64,000 bases of DNA from NCBI RefSeq assembly GCF_003285545.1, contig NZ_QLNV01000006.1, positions 289,262 to 353,261 on the forward strand, written 5' to 3'. The notes beneath the pieces are model-generated. The model saw only the letters and a program-made list of their open reading frames with translations, searched no databases and was not told where the DNA came from. Source of the DNA: Sinomicrobium soli. Its GTDB lineage: Bacteria; Bacteroidota; Bacteroidia; Flavobacteriales; Flavobacteriaceae. Made by a program: the position numbers and the translations under genes. Positions 58,305-64,000 of this stretch are shown here, one piece after another. The stretch's first letter is position 1; each line of letters starts with the position of its first letter.

Positions 58305-58870
58305 GTATACGGGATTACGTTTACACCGAACATAGTCCCTTATACCGTATACACATTTACCTGTGCGGCGAAAGGAGTTCCTTATACCGTAAACATAACG
58401 CTATACGCCGTAATCATAATCCCGTTTGCAGTAAACGTATTTACCTGTGCGGCGAAAGGAGTTCCTTATACCGTAAACATAACGCTATACGCCGTAATCA
58501 TAATCCCGTTTGCAGTAAACGTATTTACCTGTGCGGCGAAAGGAGTTCCTTATACCGTAAACATAACGCTATACGCCGTAATCATAATCCCGTTTGCAGT
58601 AAACGTATTTACCTGTACGGTGAAAGTTGTTCCTTATACCGTAAACATAACTCGATACGCCGTAAACATAATCCCGTTTGCGGTAAACGTAATTGCGTAT
58701 AAACCCAAAGGTAATCCCGTATGCAGCAAACATAATTGTGTATACCGCAAACACCATCCCTTATGCGGTATACCTGATTGCATATACCGTAAACATAATC
58801 CCTTAAGCGGCATACGTAATCCTGTCCGGCGTAAACGTAATCCCGTTTATGGCATACTTTCAGGGGTTTT
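58305..58870. repeat. Minisatellite: 21-bp units in an 84-bp higher-order repeat
   Basis: About 565 bases consist of degenerate 21-bp units around the core TATACCGTAAACATAAT followed by CCC. Within it, four-unit blocks of 84 bp are repeated essentially perfectly three times (58361-58444, 58445-58528, 58529-58612), and a diverged fourth follows. Outside, single units degenerate gradually to about 58870. Because 84 and 21 are multiples of three, frames stay open through it, but no start with a plausible translation signal exists. The rest of the 1057-base spacer 57896-58952 has no recognisable gene. Confidence 0.85.
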
Positions 58871-58952
58871 TATGGCGGAAAAACACCATACAGGACAATT
58901 GGCCATTCCATTACTTTTGTATGTATTGGGAGGGGAAAAATATGCCTTTCCC

Positions 58953-59975
58953 CTACTCCTCCAATATCCTTAACTGGGCCAGGATCTGTGCTTCGGTAAC
59001 CGGGTAAGGTTTACGGTTTCTTATGGTCTGGTATACGGCTTCGAAGATACCGAGATAGGAAGCCGGTGCTGCAGCGACTTTTTCGGTGTGTTTTACATCG
59101 TGGTCATCCAGCCAGGTCAGGGTGCCTTCCCGGTGTTCCTCTTCCATACCGAATCCCGGGTCGTCCGGCTGCATGCCTTCGAGGAGTTGTTTTTCCTGTA
59201 TGTCCGTACGGTCTTTGATATAGGTGCCGCGGGTACCGTTGATCACAAAAGCGGGTTGCGGACCGAGGACCAGGAGACTGGTTTTGACGAAGACCTGTAA
59301 TCCGTTTTCGTATTCGAGGTGAATGTGTACATAGTCATCGACCTGTGATCCCGGCCGGTATTTTCCGAGGATTTTATGCCATCGCTCCGGGATTCCGAAC
59401 AGGGCGATCACCCCGTCCAGCAGGTGCGACCCCAGGTCGTACTGTAACCCGCTTCCGGGAATGTTCTCTTCCTTAAAGCGTTTTTCTCCTATGACATATT
59501 TATAACGTTCAAAACGAAAGTAAACCTCTATGGCTTTTCCCAGCTTTCCGCTGTCCACTACCTCTTTTACCGACAGGAAATCGCTGTCGTAACGGCGGTT
59601 GTGATACGGTAATACGTAGCAGTGGTTTTTGGCCGCCTCCCGGTAAAGGTGTCCGGCCTCTTCGGAAGTCGTGGTAAAAGGCTTCTCTACCAGTACGTGT
59701 TTTTTGTGCTGTAAAGCCTTCAGGGCAAATTCGTAATGCGTATTGTTCGGGGTATTGACTACTACAAGTTCTATATCGTCGTCATTCAGCAATTCATCTA
59801 CCGACGAATAACTCTTTATTCCGGGGTATGTGGTATGTGCATTTTTCTTCGACCGTTCCACCACGGCCACCAGTTCGAATTCCGGGTGTGCCCGGACAAA
59901 GGGGGCGTGAAAAATTTTGCCGGACATTCCGAAAGACAGCAGGCCCGTCCTGATCTTGTTTTTCATGGTCATCAT
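58953..59975 (-). CDS. Gfo/Idh/MocA-family oxidoreductase
   Basis: This 340-residue NAD(P)-dependent enzyme has the Rossmann start GLLSFGMSGKIFHAPFV, the VEKPFTTTSEEA block with the conserved lysine, and the C-terminal beta-sheet domain with GSGLQYDLGSHLLDG. Substrates in the family are sugars and inositols. A start at the third ATG (59966) is equally likely. The gene's 3' end meets the minisatellite's right edge. Confidence 0.92.
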   Translation of the reverse strand: MMTMKNKIRTGLLSFGMSGKIFHAPFVRAHPEFELVAVVERSKKNAHTTYPGIKSYSSVDELLNDDDIELVVVNTPNNTHYEFALKALQHKKHVLVEKPFTTTSEEAGHLYREAAKNHCYVLPYHNRRYDSDFLSVKEVVDSGKLGKAIEVYFRFERYKYVIGEKRFKEENIPGSGLQYDLGSHLLDGVIALFGIPERWHKILGKYRPGSQVDDYVHIHLEYENGLQVFVKTSLLVLGPQPAFVINGTRGTYIKDRTDIQEKQLLEGMQPDDPGFGMEEEHREGTLTWLDDHDVKHTEKVAAAPASYLGIFEAVYQTIRNRKPYPVTEAQILAQLRILEE

Positions 59976-60062
59976 GGTTTTGAATAAGGAAATGGTTACC
60001 GGAGCCCGGTATACTGCAAACCTATCGATTTTTATCCGGAATACCCTGTTTTTTCCGGAAAA

Positions 60063-60644
60063 TCAGCGGTCGTTCAGCCCTTTGCCTTCGAGAATTGCCG
60101 GGGTGCATTTTTCAATCCGCGATATTCTTGTCGCTGCCTGTTTGGCCCCGGAAAAATACAGCAGGTATCCGCGTTGCCTGCCCGGGGTCAGGGCGTAGAA
60201 AGCCTTTTTGAGTTCGGGGATTTCCTTAAACTTTTGTTTCAGTTCTTCCGGGAACGGGAATTCCGAGGTCTTTTTCACAGGGACCTTCACCCCCGCTTTT
60301 TCAGCTTCGATGGCCTCATAGATATAGGTTTTCAGAATATCTTCTTTCCCGGCAATCTCATCAATCCCCTTAAAACGCACCTGCCTGCCGGCCTGTACGT
60401 TTTCTGTCTGCTGTACCAGGATGTTATGCGGGTCTTTTAACAGGGCCCCTTTAAAAAACAGCAGGGCGCAATACTCCTTAAACCCGTGAATGAGCACAAT
60501 ATTGCTGTTTTTGTACATATAACAGGGGTGGCGCCATTTAAAGGCTTCTTCCAGCTGGCAGTCCAGCGCTATTTTCCGCAACAGTTCAAATTCTTTCTGC
60601 CATGTTCCGGCCTTGCTGATAAAAGTATCTACTTTGGTGTTCAT
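60063..60644 (-). CDS. YdeI/DUF1801 family protein
   Basis: This 193-residue protein has the DUF1801 opening (EAFKWRHPCYMYKNSNIVLIHG) and the OmdA-type C-terminal (YALTPGRQRGYLLYFSGAKQAATR). Members are cytoplasmic, of unclear function, and often sit with ArsR-AHSA1 genes, as here. The DoxX-like gene lies just upstream, with a 1-base gap. Confidence 0.9.
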   Translation of the reverse strand: MNTKVDTFISKAGTWQKEFELLRKIALDCQLEEAFKWRHPCYMYKNSNIVLIHGFKEYCALLFFKGALLKDPHNILVQQTENVQAGRQVRFKGIDEIAGKEDILKTYIYEAIEAEKAGVKVPVKKTSEFPFPEELKQKFKEIPELKKAFYALTPGRQRGYLLYFSGAKQAATRISRIEKCTPAILEGKGLNDR

Positions 60645-60645
60645 A

Positions 60646-61038
60646 TCAGTTGTTTAATAGGGATACAGAGGTGATCTTTCTCCCTGCCGGGCGAAAGTAC
60701 CACGACAAGAGGGTAAGGACGAGTAGCAATACGGGGCCGAAAAACTCTACAGCGCCGCCACCGCTCATGATATGCGAAAAAACGGCACCGGTCATCACAA
60801 ATAAAAACCCGGCATAAGCCCATTCCTTCAGTACCGGTACCCCGGGAATGAGTACGGCTATTACCCCGAGTATTTTCCATCCTCCTATGAGGAGCAGAAA
60901 ATAGGCCGGGTAGCTCAGCTGCGCCATCATGTCTGCTTCTTCCTGTAGTTGCAGCACCTGTACGATCCCGGTGGATAACATTCCCAGTGACAGCCATATA
61001 GTGGCTATCCAGTAAATGATTTTGTTTCTTTTTGACAT
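60646..61038 (-). CDS. DoxX-like membrane protein
   Basis: This 130-residue protein has four predicted transmembrane helices and the DoxX-like pattern (SYPAYFLLLIGGWKILGVIA, then VLKEWAYAGFLF and a basic end). Its stop is 1 base before the YdeI-family ATG, so the two are translationally coupled. The family has been linked to redox or membrane processes, without a defined reaction. Confidence 0.88.
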   Translation of the reverse strand: MSKRNKIIYWIATIWLSLGMLSTGIVQVLQLQEEADMMAQLSYPAYFLLLIGGWKILGVIAVLIPGVPVLKEWAYAGFLFVMTGAVFSHIMSGGGAVEFFGPVLLLVLTLLSWYFRPAGRKITSVSLLNN

Positions 61039-61091
61039 GGGGTTTATAGTTTTTTAGTTTGTAGTTCTTAGTTGTTAGTCAGTTGGGCTCA

Positions 61092-61238
61092 AATGTCATT
61101 CAGAACGCAGTGAACCTGCCTGCCGGCAGGCAGGGAATCTCCGGCCCAAGCCCCAAGGAACTTTAACAGCATAACGGCAAAAAGAAGATTTAACTGCGTT
61201 GAGCCCTTCGGGGTTCTCCCATCGTCGGAATGACAAAT
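61092..61238. mobile_element. MITE/REP-like element with terminal inverted repeats
   Basis: The segment starts with AATGTCATTCAGAACG and ends, read from the other strand, TTTGTCATTCCGACGATGGG, so the termini are inverted repeats of TGTCATTC-type sequence. Inside are a 20-bp perfect palindrome CCTGCCTGCCGGCAGGCAGG (61115-61134) and a second inverted pair AACGCAGT/ACTGCGTT (61104-61111, 61193-61200). It carries no gene and lies between the DoxX-like and AHSA1 genes of one cluster. Copies of this TGTCATTC type are familiar from flavobacterial intergenic DNA. Confidence 0.65.
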
Positions 61239-61252
61239 CAATATCATTCCGA

Positions 61253-61747
61253 TTATTCCCGGCCCGCCATAATATCTTCCAGCCTGTTGTGCGCCATATT
61301 GATCCCGTAGGCAAACGGGAGCTTCAGCATATCGTCCCTGTGTTGTACCGAACGGAATACGGTATGAATGCTAAGCATGCTGGTACGGTCGGTGAGTTTT
61401 TTAAACTCCAGGAATTCCAGCTGTACCGAAAAGGGGGCGTGCTCCATTTCAAATGTACGGACGATCTTCCGGTTGGGAATAAATTCATGTATGGTGCCGT
61501 TGGCCCTGAAGACTACCTTCCCCTCCCCGTCTTTTGTTTCGTACTGCCAGCTTCCGTGGGTTTTATTCTCCAGTTTCAATACTTTAGTGCCCATCCACCG
61601 TGCTACGAAATCTGCTTCGGCATAAGCCTTGAACAGCAGTTCTACGGGAAGGTCAAATTCACGGGTAATAAACAATTCCTGGCGGCCTTCCTCGGCCCTT
61701 ACTTTGGTTTTGTGCTCCATTTCGTTTTCGTTTGGAAATTTACTCAC
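61253..61747 (-). CDS. SRPBCC/AHSA1-family protein
   Basis: This 164-residue protein has the START-like AHSA1 fold: FDLPVELLFKAYAEADFVARW, WMGTKVLKLENKTHGSW and FLEFKKLTDRTSML. These proteins bind hydrophobic ligands and frequently follow an ArsR gene. The alternative start at MEHKTKVRA (61720) would drop nine residues. It is 32 bases downstream of the ArsR gene and is followed by the MITE-like element. Confidence 0.9.
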   Translation of the reverse strand: MSKFPNENEMEHKTKVRAEEGRQELFITREFDLPVELLFKAYAEADFVARWMGTKVLKLENKTHGSWQYETKDGEGKVVFRANGTIHEFIPNRKIVRTFEMEHAPFSVQLEFLEFKKLTDRTSMLSIHTVFRSVQHRDDMLKLPFAYGINMAHNRLEDIMAGRE

Positions 61748-61779
61748 TAAGTGAGATTTGAAACCTGACTGCCCATGTG

Positions 61780-62103
61780 CTACAATCCCCTCTCATAGGC
61801 TTTCATGACCGATTCGAGCTTGTTGAACCTGTCGTCCCATAATTTCCTGAAGGGTTCAACAAAATCCGCTATCGCTTTCATTTTTTCCGGGTTGAGGTGA
61901 TAATACACTTCCCTGCCCGACTGTTCCGGCTTCAGCAATTCGCATTCGGTAAGTATTTTCAGGTGCCTGGACACGGTGGGCCTGGCTGTATCGAAATTGG
62001 CCGCTATCGTACCTGCCGACATGGATTGCGTGGCCACCAGGAAAAGAATGGCCCTGCGGGTAGGATCGGCTATGGCCTGGAATACATCTCTGCGTAAATT
62101 CAT
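61780..62103 (-). CDS. ArsR-family winged-helix regulator
   Basis: This 107-residue regulator has the ArsR pattern [20 protein letters not shown], the recognition helix region [12 protein letters not shown] and [12 protein letters not shown] in the wing. No metal cysteine motif (CxC) is present, so it is probably not a metal sensor; its partner AHSA1 protein fits the non-metal ArsR-SRPBCC type. It heads the ArsR-AHSA1-DoxX-YdeI cluster and likely represses itself through the repeats immediately upstream. Confidence 0.92.
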   Translation of the reverse strand: MNLRRDVFQAIADPTRRAILFLVATQSMSAGTIAANFDTARPTVSRHLKILTECELLKPEQSGREVYYHLNPEKMKAIADFVEPFRKLWDDRFNKLESVMKAYERGL

Positions 62104-62108
62104 TGTGA

Positions 62109-62152
62109 AGCTATTTGACTACAAATATATGTGTAGCTATTCAACTACGCAA
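62109..62152 (-). promoter_or_regulatory. Promoter and repeat operator of the ArsR gene
   Basis: On the minus strand TTG (62152-62150) is followed after 20 bases by TATATTTG (62129-62122), a perfect TAnnTTTG box. Two direct repeats, AGCTATTTGACTAC (62109-62122) and AGCTATTCAACTAC (62135-62148), lie on either side of the -7 box. This spacing suits autorepression. Confidence 0.55.
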
Positions 62153-62431
62153 GTTTTTTTGTTTTTTTATAAAAAATATTAGGAGAAAGCAAAAGTAAGC
62201 AAAACGATTAAGACCGTTCATATACAGTGGTTTATAAAACGTGAGGAAAAATTTAGAAGTAGGTGTCCGACAGGTTTTGAGCTTAAAATGACAAGGTTAG
62301 GTTACTAAATCGTTACTGACTATAATCCAATCGGCAACGACATAATACGTTATATTTCAGTCATTTGCACTTGTTTTCATATCCCCTTGTAACTCCATAA
62401 AATTTAATTTTAAACGTTAAACAATTGAGTT

Positions 62432-63682
62432 ATGGAACAAGAGAAAAGATCCACGTTCAAACTGCTTTTCTACCTGAAGAAGAATGAACCTAAGAAGAAT
62501 GGAAACGTGCCTGTTATGGGACGTATCACTATTGACGGAGTACCAAAATCCTTTAGTACCAAACTGGACATCAACCCCAATAATTGGGATTTAAAGCACG
62601 GAAGAGTTTTAGGTAAAAGTGCCCAAGCCCTGAGTACCAATCTCAAATTGGACAATATTCGGGTGCGTATCAACAAGATTTACGATGATATGCTCAAGGA
62701 TGAAGGCTTTGCAACTGCGCAAAAAGTAAAGCTGTCCTTTTTAGGCGTTGGTGTAATGTATGATGCCATCCTTAAAGTATTCAAAGAACAGAATGAGGAT
62801 TTTGAAAGGATGGTCAGCAAAGGAAAACGTTCTCAGAATACTTACAATAAATACAAGACTGTATACAACCATCTTAATGAATTTATCAAGGAACGCTATC
62901 ACAGGGAAGATTTGGCATTTCGGGAACTTACCTCAGACTTTATCCGGGAGTTCGATTTCTTTCTACGAATAGATAAAGAATGTACACATAATACGGTTTG
63001 GGTTTATACCATGCCGGTTATTGCTTTGGCTGATCTTGCGATTAAAAAGGGTCTTATACGCCAAAACCCTTTTGAAGATTACGAAATCAGTATGGAAGAA
63101 ACTGATCGCAGCTATCTTTTAAAGGAGAATGTAGAAAAGCTAATGCTTCTAAAACCATCTAAGGACAAATATGAATTTGTAAAAGATATTTTCATTTTCA
63201 GTTGCTTTACAGGGCTTTCTTATATTGATATTCAAAAGCTGAAATGGAGCAATATACAGTCATTTTTTGATGGACACCAATGGATCATCAGCAGAAGAAA
63301 AAAATCAGATGTTGCTTCAAACGTCCGCCTATTGGAAATTCCGAAGCGTATAATTGAAAAATACAGAGGAGTTACACGTAGTGATTATGTTTTTCCGGTT
63401 CCTTCCAATGCTACCTGCAATAGCCATGTAAAGAAAATGATAGAAGAAGCAGAAATTGTTACAGAACAGAAAATAACATTTCATACTGCACGCCACACAT
63501 TTGCTACCATGTTCCTGACCGAAGGTGTTCCACTTGAAAGCCTTAGCAAAATGATGGGACATAAAAATATTTCTACCACACAGATTTACGCCAAGATTAC
63601 AAATCAAAAAATCAGCAAGGATATGGATTTGGTGGCTCCTAAATTTAAGGAGATTGAAGACGCATTTTTGACAGTCTTATAA
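62432..63682 (+). CDS. Tyrosine site-specific integrase, IntDOT-like
   Basis: This 416-residue recombinase has an arm-binding N-terminal domain (TFKLLFYLKKNEPKKNGNVP), a SAM-like core-binding domain (about 110-215) and the catalytic domain. Catalytic residues are visible: the first arginine position is Ser in CFTGLSYIDI, as in Bacteroides IntDOT; the beta-hairpin lysine is in RRKKSDV; H-x-x-R is in HTARHTFA; and the tyrosine nucleophile is in TTQIYAK, after MGHKNIS. The AT-rich composition and its position at the window edge suggest the start of an integrated element, such as a conjugative transposon. A hairpin terminator follows. Confidence 0.9.
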   Translation: MEQEKRSTFKLLFYLKKNEPKKNGNVPVMGRITIDGVPKSFSTKLDINPNNWDLKHGRVLGKSAQALSTNLKLDNIRVRINKIYDDMLKDEGFATAQKVKLSFLGVGVMYDAILKVFKEQNEDFERMVSKGKRSQNTYNKYKTVYNHLNEFIKERYHREDLAFRELTSDFIREFDFFLRIDKECTHNTVWVYTMPVIALADLAIKKGLIRQNPFEDYEISMEETDRSYLLKENVEKLMLLKPSKDKYEFVKDIFIFSCFTGLSYIDIQKLKWSNIQSFFDGHQWIISRRKKSDVASNVRLLEIPKRIIEKYRGVTRSDYVFPVPSNATCNSHVKKMIEEAEIVTEQKITFHTARHTFATMFLTEGVPLESLSKMMGHKNISTTQIYAKITNQKISKDMDLVAPKFKEIEDAFLTVL

Positions 63683-63701
63683 TTAACTTCTATCAATAAC
63701 A

Positions 63702-63730
63702 AGCAGAACTTATCGGTTCTGCTTTTTTTA
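63702..63730 (+). terminator. Terminator after the integrase gene
   Basis: AGCAGAAC / GTTCTGCT with loop TTATCG is followed by TTTTTTTA. Confidence 0.75.
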
Positions 63731-63877
63731 TGCCCATACTTTTTGTAGCCAAAGCACATTTACTTTACTTTCCTATTCCCCTACTGTAAAAGAGCTTTCG
63801 GCTACTCATGGAACAGAAGATTAAAAAATATTGCCAACATCTTCTACCATACAAAATAATTTTTTAATCCTCCGTAA

Positions 63878-63898
63878 GTGTGGCTCTAATAGCCACAC
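63878..63898. other. 8-bp perfect stem-loop past the integrase
   Basis: GTGTGGCT-CTAAT-AGCCACAC lies in the spacer between the integrase and the leftward frame at the right edge. It could be a terminator of the latter or part of an attachment region. Nothing else is recognised in 63731-63949. Confidence 0.4.
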
Positions 63899-63949
63899 AG
63901 CTTTGAAAAAGTGTTTTAAAAATGTATCCGTCCGGGCAATTACACCTGG

Positions 63950-64000
63950 TTACTCTTCTTCGTATTGGGTTGTAAAAGCAATGTCTTTACCTTCAGCTCT
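63950..64000 (-). CDS. C-terminal end of an unidentified leftward gene (truncated by the window)
   Basis: On the minus strand a frame open from the right edge ends RAEGKDIAFTTQYEEE and a stop at 63952-63950. The residues look protein-like, but 16 residues are too few to identify the family. Confidence 0.3.
   Translation of the reverse strand, partial: RAEGKDIAFTTQYEEE

Noticed and set aside
58361..58696. CRISPR array
   Set aside because: The 84-bp copies are contiguous and contain no unique spacers; the units are head-to-tail minisatellite repeats.
58620..58973. Protein made of seven-residue repeats (VPYTVNI, TRYAVNI, IPFAVNV)
   Set aside because: The open frame results from 21-bp units being a multiple of three; more than one plus-strand frame is open, no ribosome-binding or promoter signal is present, and the 3' end overlaps the oxidoreductase gene.

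Overview
The window is chromosomal DNA of a member of the Bacteroidota, most likely a Flavobacteriaceae relative. The evidence is lipoproteins with Bacteroidota-style leaders, promoters of the TTG-N19-TAnnTTTG type, an alpha/beta-fused 2-oxoacid dehydrogenase E1, an AraR-type NUDIX regulator, an IntDOT-like integrase and the characteristic ilv/leu gene order. Most of it is compact housekeeping DNA of intermediate GC content. Two AT-rich stretches stand out: about 56.1-58.0 kb, and the right end from about 62.2 kb.

Layout. (1) 1-9.2 kb: branched-chain amino acid synthesis. The end of ilvC, a methyltransferase, ilvA and a gapN-type aldehyde dehydrogenase run rightward and converge on a leftward leuA-leuC-leuD-leuB operon. 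(2) 9.3-11.4 kb: an unrecognised helical protein and a GNAT acetyltransferase. (3) 11.6-15.6 kb: an exported glycan-degrading pair, a GH123-like/DUF4091 lipoprotein and a GH29 alpha-L-fucosidase. (4) 15.6-21 kb: yebC, a DinB-like protein, then a leftward polyamine cluster speA, speB and a deoxyhypusine-synthase-like gene, preceded by a possible leader peptide. (5) 21.4-30.9 kb: a complete L-arabinose regulon, with an AraR-like regulator divergent from GH51 arabinofuranosidase, ribulokinase, ribulose-phosphate epimerase, arabinose isomerase, a lipoprotein mutarotase and a sodium symporter. (6) 30.9-38.7 kb: serine acetyltransferase, a ComM-type ATPase, and an operon of a DUF2891 lipoprotein, an NRAMP-like transporter without its metal ligands and the 5-oxoprolinase subunits pxpA, pxpB and pxpC. 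(7) 38.7-45.3 kb: smpB, deoD-deoC, a YrdC/Sua5-family protein, a uridine-phosphorylase-like enzyme, a DUF1835 protein, a SUI1-family factor and a 2OG-Fe oxygenase. (8) 45.4-56 kb: fused branched-chain 2-oxoacid dehydrogenase E1, two lipoproteins, a toxin-antitoxin pair whose toxin is broken by a stop codon, a universal stress protein, a HEPN-like protein, a TPR protein, an MFS transporter and an aldo/keto reductase. (9) 56-62.1 kb: an AT-rich accessory patch (regulator remnant, Rid protein, AraC regulator), a 21-bp/84-bp minisatellite, a Gfo/Idh/MocA oxidoreductase and a leftward ArsR-AHSA1-DoxX-YdeI cluster interrupted by a MITE-like element. (10) 62.4-64 kb: an IntDOT-like tyrosine integrase, probably the edge of an integrated element.

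The most rewarding items are the DUF2891/NRAMP-like/PxpABC operon, in which the transporter has lost its metal ligands and a near-consensus promoter places DUF2891 at the head; the speA-speB-DHS-like operon, whose DHS homologue lacks the catalytic lysine and whose upstream region encodes a 12-residue Pro-Pro peptide; and the hierarchical minisatellite. No rRNA, tRNA or CRISPR array was recognised. All assignments come from reading the sequence; no database search was run.
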